From an uncultured Sphingomonadaceae bacterium (lineage in GTDB: Bacteria > Pseudomonadota > Alphaproteobacteria > Sphingomonadales > Sphingomonadaceae), in assembly GCA_947501695.1 (NCBI GenBank), contig CANMWO010000001.1:1116001-1180000 (forward strand): a stretch of 64,000 nt of DNA, given 5' to 3'. The translations under genes were made by a program, and so were the position numbers. A model generated the notes under the pieces. That model had not been told where the DNA came from. It saw only the letters and a list, made by a program, of their open reading frames with translations, and did no database searches. The number at the start of each line of letters is the position of its first letter. Positions within the stretch are counted from its first letter, which is position 1. Positions 36,261-45,552 of this stretch are shown here, in pieces.

Positions 36261-37169
36261 CTACTTAACCCAATCCAGCCCCATATCCTGATACAGGCTC
36301 TTATCCTCGTCCCAATTCGCGCTGACTTTGACGTGGAGATAGAGATGGACGGTCTTGCCCAAAATCTCGGATAGCTCTGCCCGCGCCTTTGCGCCGATAT
36401 CCTTGATCTGATGTCCGCCTTTGCCGAGGATAATGGCACGCTGGGTGGGTTTTTCGACTAGGATCTGCTGGTGGATTTCCAACGAACCGTCTGGGCGTTC
36501 CTTATATTGCTCCATCGCGATGGCGGTCGCATAGGGCAGTTCGGCATGGAGCTGGCGGAAAACCTGCTCCCGCGTGATCTCAGCGGCCAAAATCCGCTCG
36601 CTGGCGTCGGAAACCTGATCTTCCGGAAAATGCCACGGCCCTTCAGGCATCGCGGCCACCAGATAGGCCCGCAGTTCGTCCAGTCCGTCGCCGGTTTTGG
36701 CACTGACGAAAAATGTTTCGTCAAAGACAGAGAGATCATTCAGCTTTGCCGCGTGATTGAGCAATTTGTCTTTCGCCGCGATATCGACTTTGTTGAGCAC
36801 GAGGATGATTTTTTCCTCGCGGTGCTTCACCCGTTCTACGATTGATGTAACCTTGGGGCCAAGACCCGCGCGGGCATCGACAAGGAACACAATGATATCT
36901 GCATCTTCCGCGCCATCCCAGGCAGCGGAGACCATAGCGCGATCAAGCCGTCGGCGCGGTTCGAAGATGCCCGGCGTATCGACGAGGAGCAGCTGCGCCT
37001 CATCCTCAATCGCAATGCCCAAGAGCCGCGTCCGCGTAGTTTGCGGCTTGGAACTGGTAATCGCAACCTTCTGCCCCACCAGAGCATTTATCAGCGTAGA
37101 TTTGCCCGCATTAGGCGCGCCAATCAGCGCCACGACACCGCATTTTGGAAGAGCGGATGTTTCGGTCAT
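36261..37169 (-). CDS. era: GTPase Era
   Basis: Ribosome-associated GTPase needed for 30S subunit maturation. 302 residues: G1 GAPNAGKS (17-24), G3 DTPG (64-67), G4 NKVD (126-129) and a C-terminal KH domain with GKGGHQIKDIG near residue 245. Its ATG overlaps the rnc stop (ATGA), so Era and RNase III, which both act on rRNA, are made from one coupled unit. Confidence 0.97.
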   Translation of the reverse strand: MTETSALPKCGVVALIGAPNAGKSTLINALVGQKVAITSSKPQTTRTRLLGIAIEDEAQLLLVDTPGIFEPRRRLDRAMVSAAWDGAEDADIIVFLVDARAGLGPKVTSIVERVKHREEKIILVLNKVDIAAKDKLLNHAAKLNDLSVFDETFFVSAKTGDGLDELRAYLVAAMPEGPWHFPEDQVSDASERILAAEITREQVFRQLHAELPYATAIAMEQYKERPDGSLEIHQQILVEKPTQRAIILGKGGHQIKDIGAKARAELSEILGKTVHLYLHVKVSANWDEDKSLYQDMGLDWVK

Positions 37170-37834
37170 GTATATTTTTCCAAAAAGAGTTTCGCGGCGG
37201 TTGTTTCGGCGGTTTGAATGGAGGAGGCGGTTGCTTCCACTTCTCCAACCTTGTTGATGACCGCTTTGACTGTAAAGCGTAGGTCATGATGCGGACCGAT
37301 TTTTTCGACCAACTCGTAAACCGGCATTTTGCGGTTATGTGCAGCGGCCCATTCCTGCAGCGCAGATTTAGGATGCCGGATATCCTTGGCCATCCCAGAA
37401 ATGCGCGTTCCCCAATATTTGAGGATAAAGTCTTTCGCCGCATCCATGCCATGATCGAGATAGACCGCACCGATGAGTGACTCCATGACGTCACCAAGCA
37501 CTTTCGCGCTCTGCCGCGCCCCATCATCTCGTGCTTGTTTCCCGAGCAAAAGGTGATCCGAGATGCCCATATCCAAAGCAATCTCTCCACAGACTTTACC
37601 GGACACTAGGCCGTTCAGGCGCTGCGACAATTGCCCTTCGGGTTCATTGGGAAACTGCTCATAAAGCTGCGATGCGATGGTTAAGCCGAGGACGCGATCA
37701 CCTAGAAATTCTAAGCGTTGATAGTCTTCGTCGCCAAAGCTGCCATGCGTGAAAGCGCGGATATAATATGTTTCATCATCCGGCTCTATTCCGGTGCGCT
37801 CCATAATCCAATCCAGAAATGCCGGTTTATTCAA
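37166..37834 (-). CDS. rnc: Ribonuclease III
   Basis: Double-stranded RNA endonuclease for rRNA and mRNA processing. The catalytic domain shows QRLEFLGDRVLGL and the second acidic site GDVMESLIGAVYLD; a dsRNA-binding domain follows from about residue 155. I place the start at a TTG (37834-37832) because a GGAGAG lies just upstream and the resulting 222 residues match the family. The frame is open further up (to 37927), but that extension would lie inside lepB and is not conserved-looking. The TTG overlaps the lepB stop region by 8 bases. Confidence 0.95.
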   Translation of the reverse strand: MNKPAFLDWIMERTGIEPDDETYYIRAFTHGSFGDEDYQRLEFLGDRVLGLTIASQLYEQFPNEPEGQLSQRLNGLVSGKVCGEIALDMGISDHLLLGKQARDDGARQSAKVLGDVMESLIGAVYLDHGMDAAKDFILKYWGTRISGMAKDIRHPKSALQEWAAAHNRKMPVYELVEKIGPHHDLRFTVKAVINKVGEVEATASSIQTAETTAAKLFLEKYT

Positions 37835-38633
37835 AGCTCTCTCCAATGCGATCCCAACGCGCGGCGCTGAACCATGTCCATGGTTTGATCCATTCTGCTG
37901 AACCGTCCGTTGAGAATACAGATACAAGCGCTCGTCCTACCAGATTTTTCTCTGGAACCATACCAATGGCTTGTCCTTCAACGGCAGGGAAACGGCTATC
38001 TGCGCTGCGATCACGATTGTCACCCATAAGGAACATATGACCATCTGGTACGACAAAGCTCTCCGTATCGTCGCCTGCAGAACCCTCTGTTACATCCAAA
38101 ACGCGGAAACTCCTGCCATTGGGCAGGGTCTCTTCATATTGCGGATAGCGACATATGCGGGAGCCGTTCTCATTGGTAGTTTCGAAATAGTCTGCGTAGC
38201 AAGGGCTGTTAGGTGAAACGAGATGTGAATAGTCCTCAATCTTCTTGCGGGCTACCTCCGTGCCGTTGATGGAAACCACACCGTTTGTAACTTGAATAAT
38301 GTCGCCTGACAGTCCGATAACTCGCTTGATATAGTCATCGTTGCCGCTTGGCGGTGCTTTGAAGACTACCACGTCGCCAGGTTCGGGCGTATTGGCTAAT
38401 ATCCGGCCCGGTATGACCGGTACGCTAAACGGCATGCTATATTTGGAATAACCATAAGGCCATTTTGCGACCAACAGATAATCACCAACCATCAACCTTG
38501 GCTGCATGGATTCGGATGGGATGTTGAAAGGCGAAACGATAAAGCTGCGCAGAATAATGACAAACAGAGCTAGTTTTACCAGAAATGTAAGGAATTCGCG
38601 CGTTTCGGACGGCTGAGCGGTTTTATCTTTCAT
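37827..38633 (-). CDS. lepB: Signal peptidase I
   Basis: Cleaves signal peptides of exported proteins at the outer face of the inner membrane. About 268 residues from the ATG at 38633: one N-terminal membrane span (LTFLVKLALFVIILRSF), the catalytic serine S42 in PSESMQP, the lysine K103 in YIKRVIG, and the C-terminal MGDNRDRSADSR box. A longer frame starts at 38819 but has no signal-peptidase character. First gene of the lepB-rnc-era series, divergent from pgi. Confidence 0.96.
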   Translation of the reverse strand: MKDKTAQPSETREFLTFLVKLALFVIILRSFIVSPFNIPSESMQPRLMVGDYLLVAKWPYGYSKYSMPFSVPVIPGRILANTPEPGDVVVFKAPPSGNDDYIKRVIGLSGDIIQVTNGVVSINGTEVARKKIEDYSHLVSPNSPCYADYFETTNENGSRICRYPQYEETLPNGRSFRVLDVTEGSAGDDTESFVVPDGHMFLMGDNRDRSADSRFPAVEGQAIGMVPEKNLVGRALVSVFSTDGSAEWIKPWTWFSAARWDRIGESFE

Positions 38634-38789
38634 CGCGCCCCTTTGCTTATAATGATGCCTGCGGTCAAGAGACAGTATGGTTCGACAAACTCCCGTGATT
38701 TGATCTTGTTCATAAGGGCGACGCAAGATAGAGCTAGAGCCTAAATACGGGGCGTGAAGGTCTTTAGAAATAACAAGAAAGAATGTGCT

Positions 38790-40283
38790 TTGGATCATTG
38801 GAACGCGATTGAAACCCAACCTATATCAACATTGACAGCCCTGTTCGAAAATAGCGCAGATCGGGTCGAACGATTTAGCCACGAACAATCTGGCATCTAT
38901 TTCGATTTTTCCAAGACGCATTTGGACAGCGCCTTACTAGAAAATTTCCAACAACTTGCAGCCGATAAAGGCTTGTCCGAGCAAATCGAAGCACTGATGA
39001 ATGGCGTCGCCATCAATATAAGCGAAGGTCGCGCTGCGGAGCATACCGCCGAGCGTGGCATCGGTGCGGAGACCAGCGTTGAAAATGCCGGATTGCTTAG
39101 GAACCGGATGCTGGGCTTGATCGAAGCCATTGAAGCGAGCGCGTTCGGTGATATCGAACATATTATTCATCTGGGTATTGGCGGTTCGGCATTGGGACCG
39201 GAATTGCTGCTCGAAGCGCTCAAGCTCGGTGATGAAAAATATCAAACAGCCATTATCTCCAATATTGATGGCTGTGCTTTGGAGCCCGTGTTGGAACGCT
39301 TTGATGCCCACAAAACGCTGTTAGTCATTGCTTCGAAAAGCTTCACCACTGCTGAAACATTTCTTAATGCCCGGTCAGTCACCGATTGGATGACGGAACA
39401 AGGCGTTGTCGATCCTTTCGGAAAAATTATAGCTCTAACGGCTATGCCAGATAAGGCCGTCGAATGGGGCGTTGATGAAAACCGTGTTCTTCCGTTCTCA
39501 GATACAGTTGGTGGGCGTTATTCACTTTGGTCCTCGATCGGGTTTAGCGTGGCACTAACACTCGGCATCGATGTTTTCGACGACCTGCTGGCTGGTGCGG
39601 CGGAAATGGATCGGCATTTCAAAGACACATCTTTCGACCGGAATATCCCGGTGATCGCTGCCTTTTGTGACCAATATTACAGTCAGGTCCGGAACTGCGA
39701 GACTCGAGCCGTCTTCGCCTATGACGAACGACTGAAACTATTGCCCGACTATCTTCAGCAACTTGAAATGGAGAGTAATGGCAAATCGGTAACAGCGGAT
39801 GGCAAACCACTCGACCGTCATAGCAGTCCGATCGTCTGGGGCGGGGTCGGGACCGATGCACAGCATGCCGTTTTTCAGTTGCTGCATCAGGGTACGCATT
39901 TAGTGCCGGTTGAATTTCTTGCCGTCATCGAACCGGGTCACTCATTAGCATCCGAACATCATCACGGCTTACTGCTAAACTGTTTTGCCCAGGGAGCCGC
40001 GTTGATGACCGGCAAAAAATCCGATGATCCTAATCGAAATTATCCAGGCAACAGACCGAGCGTGACGCTGTTATTGGATGACCTTGATGGCAAAACTTTA
40101 GGGGCCCTTATAGCCTTTTACGAGCACCGTACCTTCGCGAATGCCGTGCTTTTGGGCATTAATCCGTACGACCAGTTCGGCGTAGAACTGGGTAAGGAAA
40201 TGGCCAATGCGCTTTTAGCCGGTGATGGTAACCAAATGGACTCTTCGACCGAAACACTAAAAAACCGGGCATTTCCTGCCTGA
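38790..40283 (+). CDS. pgi: Glucose-6-phosphate isomerase
   Basis: Interconverts glucose 6-phosphate and fructose 6-phosphate. About 498 residues with the sugar isomerase motifs HLGIGGSALGPELL, GGRYSLWSSIGF and the late ASEHHHGLLLNCFAQG. The start is not certain: I favour a TTG at 38790 with GAAAG about 8 bases upstream, which places WNAIE where related enzymes begin; a GTG at 38754 is the alternative. The next gene, gor, follows after 18 bases. Linking the two makes sense because glucose 6-phosphate feeds NADPH formation. Confidence 0.95.
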   Translation: MDHWNAIETQPISTLTALFENSADRVERFSHEQSGIYFDFSKTHLDSALLENFQQLAADKGLSEQIEALMNGVAINISEGRAAEHTAERGIGAETSVENAGLLRNRMLGLIEAIEASAFGDIEHIIHLGIGGSALGPELLLEALKLGDEKYQTAIISNIDGCALEPVLERFDAHKTLLVIASKSFTTAETFLNARSVTDWMTEQGVVDPFGKIIALTAMPDKAVEWGVDENRVLPFSDTVGGRYSLWSSIGFSVALTLGIDVFDDLLAGAAEMDRHFKDTSFDRNIPVIAAFCDQYYSQVRNCETRAVFAYDERLKLLPDYLQQLEMESNGKSVTADGKPLDRHSSPIVWGGVGTDAQHAVFQLLHQGTHLVPVEFLAVIEPGHSLASEHHHGLLLNCFAQGAALMTGKKSDDPNRNYPGNRPSVTLLLDDLDGKTLGALIAFYEHRTFANAVLLGINPYDQFGVELGKEMANALLAGDGNQMDSSTETLKNRAFPA

Positions 40284-40301
40284 GTGATCAAGGAACTTAT
40301 A

Positions 40302-41648
40302 ATGTCAGAATATGATTATGACCTGTTTGTCATTGGCGCAGGATCAGGTGGAACACGAGCCGCGCGCGTATCGGCTTCCTATGGCGCCAAAGTCGCTGTT
40401 GCCGAAGAATATCGCGTTGGCGGTACCTGTGTCATTCGCGGCTGCGTGCCCAAAAAGATGCTGGTTTACGGTTCACATTTTTCGGAAGATCTCGAAGACG
40501 GCAAGAATTTTGGTTGGACTTGGGAAAACGCCAAGTTCGATTGGACCAAGCTGCGCGATCATATCCTGTCAGACGTTGATAGGCTCAATAACGCTTATAC
40601 CGAAACGCTGAAAAACCATGATGTTGAAATCATTCTAGAGCGCGCTGAGATTGTCGGTCCGCATGAGGTGAAGCTCGCGAGCGGCAAGACCGTCACCGCC
40701 AAATATATATTGATCGCGGTGGGTGCCTGGCCGGTTAAACCTGATTTTCCTGGCAGTGAACTAGCGCAAACATCCAATGAAATGTTCCATCTGGAAAAAT
40801 TACCCAAGAAAGTCATCATTGCCGGTGGCGGCTATATTGCCAATGAATTTGCCGGCATCTTTAACGGATTGGGCAGCGAAGTTACCGTCGTCAATCGCTC
40901 GGACGTCATATTGCGTGGTTATGATGAAAGCCTGCGTGATCGGTTGCTCCAAATCTCTCTGGCCAAAGGCATAAGTTACAAATTCAACTGCACGTTCGAC
41001 AAAATCGAACAGCGCGATGATGGTGGTTTCGATGTCTATATGGATGGCAAAGATGCGGTGCAGGCTGATGTCGTGCTTATTGCTACTGGCCGAAGCCCGA
41101 AGATCCAAGGGCTTGGTCTGGAAAATGCCGGTGTGGAAACCAATGAAAAGGGTGCAATTAAGGTCGACGAATATAGCCAGACCAATGTTGACAGCATTTA
41201 TGCTGTTGGCGATGTCACCGACCGCGTTCAGCTAACCCCAGTTGCCATCCGTGAAGGACAGGCGTTTGCTGATACAGTGTTTAACAATGATCCTAAAACG
41301 GTCGATTACAGCTGCATCCCATCAGCTGTTTTCTCACAGCCACCCATCGCTTCGGTGGGCTTGACCGAAGGAGAAGCACGGACGCAATATGGCAATATCA
41401 AAGTCTATTCGTCGGATTTTCGAGCGATGCGCAATGCCTTCGCCGATCGCCCCGAGCGCAGCCTGTATAAAATGATCGTTGAAGCAACCAGTGAAAAGAT
41501 ACTCGGCCTGCATATGATCGGACCGGATGCACCTGAAATTTTGCAAGCCGCCGCAATCGCTGTCAAAGCAGGACTAACTAAGCAAGCATTTGACGATACT
41601 GTAGCATTGCACCCTAGCATGGCCGAGGAATTGGTATTGTTCAAATAG
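40302..41648 (+). CDS. gor: Glutathione-disulfide reductase
   Basis: FAD flavoenzyme that keeps glutathione reduced with NADPH. 448 residues from the ATG at 40302, which has AAGGA nine bases upstream; an earlier frame start at 40284 lacks one. FAD fold [13 protein letters not shown], redox-active cysteines C43 and C48 (GGTCVIRGCVPKK), NADPH fold (IAGGGYIANEFA), and the C-terminal histidine motif LHPSMAEELV. The VIRGC spelling between the cysteines is typical of plant and proteobacterial glutathione reductases. Confidence 0.95.
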   Translation: MSEYDYDLFVIGAGSGGTRAARVSASYGAKVAVAEEYRVGGTCVIRGCVPKKMLVYGSHFSEDLEDGKNFGWTWENAKFDWTKLRDHILSDVDRLNNAYTETLKNHDVEIILERAEIVGPHEVKLASGKTVTAKYILIAVGAWPVKPDFPGSELAQTSNEMFHLEKLPKKVIIAGGGYIANEFAGIFNGLGSEVTVVNRSDVILRGYDESLRDRLLQISLAKGISYKFNCTFDKIEQRDDGGFDVYMDGKDAVQADVVLIATGRSPKIQGLGLENAGVETNEKGAIKVDEYSQTNVDSIYAVGDVTDRVQLTPVAIREGQAFADTVFNNDPKTVDYSCIPSAVFSQPPIASVGLTEGEARTQYGNIKVYSSDFRAMRNAFADRPERSLYKMIVEATSEKILGLHMIGPDAPEILQAAAIAVKAGLTKQAFDDTVALHPSMAEELVLFK

Positions 41649-41683
41649 GATGACGCTACGGAACGGGCCGTTTCAAAAGTAAC

Positions 41684-41699
41684 TTAATCGATCGATTAA
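41684..41699. promoter_or_regulatory. Perfect 16-bp palindrome upstream of pccB
   Basis: TTAATCGA (41684-41691) followed directly by its reverse complement TCGATTAA (41692-41699). It stands in the 129-base gap before the propionyl-CoA operon and is a plausible site for a dimeric repressor. No regulator is encoded nearby. Confidence 0.45.
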
Positions 41700-41777
41700 T
41701 TTGATATTGACGATTGCCTAACCGGCTGTGCATTGACTAGGGCATATAGCACCTAGTGATTCACAGTCGGGGGATGA

Positions 41778-43304
41778 ATGTCAGACATTATCGCACAATT
41801 GGAAGCCAAGCGCGCAGAAGCCATGCTTGGTGGCGGACAGAAACGGATTGATAGTCAGCACGCTAAAGGCAAGCTGACCGCACGTGAGCGGATTGAGATA
41901 CTTCTCGATGAAGGTTCGTTTGAAGAAATCGATATGTATGTCGAACATAATTGTGTCGATTTCGGTATGGAAGAAACCAAAATTGCTGGTGATGGCGTTG
42001 TTACCGGTTCTGGTACGATCAATGGTCGCTTGATTTTTGTTTTCTCTCAGGATTTTACCGTTTTCGGCGGATCGCTCTCTGAGCGCCATGCTGAAAAGAT
42101 CTGCAAGGTCTTGGAAAATGCGATGAAGGTGGGCGCGCCGGTCATTGGCATCAATGACAGCGGCGGAGCTCGTATTCAGGAAGGCGTAGCATCTCTCGGC
42201 GGCTATGCTGATGTGTTCCAGCGCAATGTTCTCGCCAGCGGCGTGGTTCCGCAGCTTAGCTTGATTATGGGCCCTTGTGCGGGCGGAGCGGTTTATTCGC
42301 CAGCGATGACGGACTTCATCTTCATGGTGAAGGACAGCAGCTATATGTTTGTCACAGGTCCGGACGTTGTGAAAACGGTTACCAACGAGATTGTTACGCA
42401 GGAAGAATTAGGCGGGGCAGTCACCCACACGACCAAAACTAGCGTTGCTGACGTTGCTTACGAAAATGATATTGAAGCGTTGCTCGCGGCGCGTGATTTC
42501 ATTGACTATATGCCGCTGAGCAACCGTGAAGAAGTGCCCGAACGGCCAACTGCTGATCCTTGGGATCGGCTTGAGGACAGCCTCGATACCCTGATCCCGG
42601 CCAATGCCAACCAACCTTATGATATGCATGAGGTTATTCAAAAAATGGTCGATGAAGGCGAGTTTTTCGAAATTCAGCCAGCGCATGCGGGCAATATCAT
42701 TTGCGGCTTTGGCCGGATGGAAGGCTCTACAATTGGCGTTGTTGCCAATCAACCGATGGTCCTCGCTGGTTGCCTCGATATCAATGCTTCTAAAAAAGCT
42801 GCGCGCTTTGTGCGTTATTGCGATGCGTTTAATATTCCAATTGTTACTTTGGTGGATGTTCCCGGTTTTCTGCCTGGTACATCACAAGAGCATAATGGTA
42901 TTATCAAACATGGCGCAAAGCTGCTCTTCGCCTATGCAGAAGCTACGGTACCGAAAATCACGATTATCACCCGTAAAGCCTATGGCGGTGCCTATGACGT
43001 CATGGCGTCCAAGCATCTGCGCGGCGATCTGAACTATGCGTGGCCGACAGCCGAAATCGCTGTGATGGGTGCAAAAGGAGCAGTTGAGATCATCTTCCGC
43101 GGTAAAACCGAGGAAGAAATTGCTGAGCATACCGCAGAATATGAAGCGCGCTTCGCCAACCCGTTTATCGCGGCGCAAAAGGGTTTTGTTGATGAGGTGA
43201 TCATGCCGCATTCGACGCGGCGCAGAGTGGCGCTGGGGTTACGGAAACTGCGAAACAAGCAGCTTGAGAATCCGTGGAAAAAACATGACAACATTCCGTT
43301 GTAG
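41778..43304 (+). CDS. pccB: Propionyl-CoA carboxylase beta chain
   Basis: Carboxyltransferase half of the biotin-dependent enzyme that makes methylmalonyl-CoA from propionyl-CoA. 508 residues; the two crotonase-like halves are visible, with [12 protein letters not shown] and [11 protein letters not shown] in the first, and [12 protein letters not shown] and [11 protein letters not shown] in the second. A GGGGG stretch precedes the ATG. It is the first gene of an eight-gene rightward operon that ends with the alpha chain. Confidence 0.95.
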   Translation: MSDIIAQLEAKRAEAMLGGGQKRIDSQHAKGKLTARERIEILLDEGSFEEIDMYVEHNCVDFGMEETKIAGDGVVTGSGTINGRLIFVFSQDFTVFGGSLSERHAEKICKVLENAMKVGAPVIGINDSGGARIQEGVASLGGYADVFQRNVLASGVVPQLSLIMGPCAGGAVYSPAMTDFIFMVKDSSYMFVTGPDVVKTVTNEIVTQEELGGAVTHTTKTSVADVAYENDIEALLAARDFIDYMPLSNREEVPERPTADPWDRLEDSLDTLIPANANQPYDMHEVIQKMVDEGEFFEIQPAHAGNIICGFGRMEGSTIGVVANQPMVLAGCLDINASKKAARFVRYCDAFNIPIVTLVDVPGFLPGTSQEHNGIIKHGAKLLFAYAEATVPKITIITRKAYGGAYDVMASKHLRGDLNYAWPTAEIAVMGAKGAVEIIFRGKTEEEIAEHTAEYEARFANPFIAAQKGFVDEVIMPHSTRRRVALGLRKLRNKQLENPWKKHDNIPL

Positions 43305-43314
43305 GCGATAGAAA

Positions 43315-44259
43315 ATGCCAACAGGATTAGTAGCCCTTCTCGACGACGTCGCAGCCATTGCGAAAGTCGCCGCCGCATCCATTGATGATATAGGTGCTGC
43401 TGCAGCGCGGGCTGGTGCGAAATCGGCAGGCGTGGTGATTGATGATGCAGCAGTCACGCCGACCTATGTGACCGGTTTCCATCCCTCCCGCGAGCTTCCG
43501 ATGATCTGGAACATTGCCAAGGGATCGATCAAGAACAAGCTGCTATTCCTGCTCCCCGCCGCTGTCCTGCTGGGCCAGTTTGCGCCGTTTCTGATACCCT
43601 TCATTCTCATTTTGGGTGGTTTGTTCTTATGCTATGAAGCGGCAGAAAAGGTGCTGGAATGGCTGCATATAGATGAGAGTACCAAACATGACCAACCCGC
43701 GATCATCGAAGGCGAGGGCCGCGAAGAAGAAATGACTGCCGGCGCGATCCGCACGGATTTCATCCTCTCCGCCGAAATCATGGCCATTGCCCTGTCCGAA
43801 GTCACCGAGGAAGTTTGGTGGCAGCAGGGAATCATTTTAGCGCTCATTGGCGTGGTGATTACCGTGGTGGTCTACGGAGCGGTCGCGATTATCGTAAAAA
43901 TGGATGATGTTGGCCTGCACCTGGCTACCGAAAAGGAAGGTGCGTTGGCGTCGTTCGGTAAAGGACTGGTCGCGTTTATGCCGAAATTGCTCACTGCAAT
44001 CTCGATCATCGGAACATTGGCCATGGCATGGGTTGGCGGAGGATTGCTGGTGCACAATATCGCTGCGGTTGGCTGGCACGGGCCCGAGCATCTAATCGAT
44101 ATAATTTCGCATCCGCTGGTTGGCCTGTTTCCCGAAAACGCCCAGCTATTTGCCAGCGGGATCAGCTTTGCGATATTATCCGGCTTGCTCGGTGTTGCAA
44201 TCGGCGCAGTGATCGCGCCACTGGTCCACAAAATTATTCCGGATGGAGAGGCGCATTAA
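43315..44259 (+). CDS. DUF808 (YedI-like) membrane protein
   Basis: 314 residues with five or six hydrophobic segments and the highly conserved N-terminal helix of this family (GLVALLDDVAAIAKVAAASIDD), written here only as its first part: about residues 4-25. The family is widespread in Proteobacteria and its function is unknown. It lies 10 bases after pccB and touches the epimerase gene without a gap, so it is a true operon member rather than a neighbour by chance. Confidence 0.9.
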   Translation: MPTGLVALLDDVAAIAKVAAASIDDIGAAAARAGAKSAGVVIDDAAVTPTYVTGFHPSRELPMIWNIAKGSIKNKLLFLLPAAVLLGQFAPFLIPFILILGGLFLCYEAAEKVLEWLHIDESTKHDQPAIIEGEGREEEMTAGAIRTDFILSAEIMAIALSEVTEEVWWQQGIILALIGVVITVVVYGAVAIIVKMDDVGLHLATEKEGALASFGKGLVAFMPKLLTAISIIGTLAMAWVGGGLLVHNIAAVGWHGPEHLIDIISHPLVGLFPENAQLFASGISFAILSGLLGVAIGAVIAPLVHKIIPDGEAH

Positions 44260-44694
44260 ATGAAGCTCGGCAGATTTAATCATATTGGTATCGTGACGCC
44301 GTCAATACCCGATAGCATCGCCCATTGGCGCGATGTCATGGGGGCGACAAAAATCCACGATCCTTTTGATTTGCCTGCACAGGGCGTCAAAGTGTGCTTT
44401 GTCGATACGCCTGGTGCAGGCGGCTCCGAAGGCACGCAGATTGAGTTGATCGAACCATTGGGCGAAGACAGTCCAATCCATGGTTTCCTCGCCAAAAATC
44501 CACTTGGCGGCCAACATCATGTCTGCTTCGAGGTGCCTGATATTCACGCCGCTAAAGCGGAATTTGAGCAAATGGGTAAACGCGTTTTAGGAGAACCCCG
44601 CATCGGCGCGCATGGAACACTTATCTTTTTTGTGCATCCCAAGGACATGGGCGGGATGCTAACCGAGATTATGGAAACACCAAAGGATCATTGA
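44260..44694 (+). CDS. mce: Methylmalonyl-CoA epimerase
   Basis: Converts (S)- to (R)-methylmalonyl-CoA so the mutase can use it. 144 residues of the vicinal-oxygen-chelate fold, with metal ligands visible as the H in FNHIGIVT, H in GGQHHVCFEV and E in LTEIME, and QIELIEPLG between. The order carboxylase, epimerase, mutase matches the order of the reactions. Confidence 0.94.
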   Translation: MKLGRFNHIGIVTPSIPDSIAHWRDVMGATKIHDPFDLPAQGVKVCFVDTPGAGGSEGTQIELIEPLGEDSPIHGFLAKNPLGGQHHVCFEVPDIHAAKAEFEQMGKRVLGEPRIGAHGTLIFFVHPKDMGGMLTEIMETPKDH

Positions 44695-44766
44695 TCCGGC
44701 GATTCACAATATAAAATAACGTCAAGCCGGAACATTCCGAACAGACGACATTCAGAGGGATAGACT

Positions 44767-45552
44767 ATGGAATTCGAAAACATCAAACTAGAGATTGCCG
44801 ATCAGGTAGCAACGATCACACTGAACCAGCCAACCCGCCTAAACGCTTGTTCCCTGGACATGGCCGATGACATCTATCTGGCGCTAGACAAGCTAGAAGA
44901 TGCGCGCGCTGTCATCATTACTGGCGAAGGGCGTGCCTTTTGTGCAGGGGCTGACCTGCAAGCCAAAGGCGGCGATAGCGCGCTATCTGGAGGACAGGGA
45001 TCATATGCCGCGCTCAACAAACATTACAATCCGCTGATGCTGAAGCTGTCAAAGCTGAATATTCCCACGATTACTGCCGTCAACGGTCCAGCAGCCGGCG
45101 TCGGTTGTTCCATCGCCTTGGCGAGTGACTTTGCTATTGCCGGTAAATCTGCTTATTTTCTTCAGGCTTTCGTGAATATCGGGCTTGTGCCTGATGGCGG
45201 TGCGAGCTGGATGCTGACCCGTTTGGTAGGCAAGGCGCGGGCAACCGAGATGATGATGCTCGGCGAAAAAATTCCCGGCGAAAAGGCCGCAGATTGGGGA
45301 TTGGTCTATAAATGCGTAGACGATGCTGCTTTGATGGATGAAGCGAACGCATTGGCCAAACGGCTTGCTGGTGGTCCAACCGTCGCTTTAGGTGTCATGC
45401 GCCAAAATCTGGCTGCAGCGCTCGAAAGTGACTATAGTTCAGCCCTGCTAAAAGAAGCAGAAGGCCAACGACTGGCCGGTGACAGCAAAGACGCCCGCGA
45501 AGGTGCGATATCCTTCCTACAGAAACGGAAAGCCGAATTTAAGGGCGAATAA
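44767..45552 (+). CDS. Enoyl-CoA hydratase/isomerase (crotonase) family protein
   Basis: 261 residues. Crotonase-fold oxyanion segments are present as [11 protein letters not shown] and [19 protein letters not shown]; the C-terminal helices continue to full family length. One of the usual catalytic glutamates of hydratases is not obvious at its expected place, so it may be an isomerase or act on a particular acyl-CoA. A 72-base gap precedes it, the only notable gap inside the operon. It overlaps the mutase start by one base (TAATG). Confidence 0.88.
   Translation: MEFENIKLEIADQVATITLNQPTRLNACSLDMADDIYLALDKLEDARAVIITGEGRAFCAGADLQAKGGDSALSGGQGSYAALNKHYNPLMLKLSKLNIPTITAVNGPAAGVGCSIALASDFAIAGKSAYFLQAFVNIGLVPDGGASWMLTRLVGKARATEMMMLGEKIPGEKAADWGLVYKCVDDAALMDEANALAKRLAGGPTVALGVMRQNLAAALESDYSSALLKEAEGQRLAGDSKDAREGAISFLQKRKAEFKGE

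Noticed and set aside
41707-41747. Sigma-70 promoter TTGACG / TATAGC before pccB
   Set aside because: The elements are present but spacing does not fit 16-18 bases in any combination I tried.
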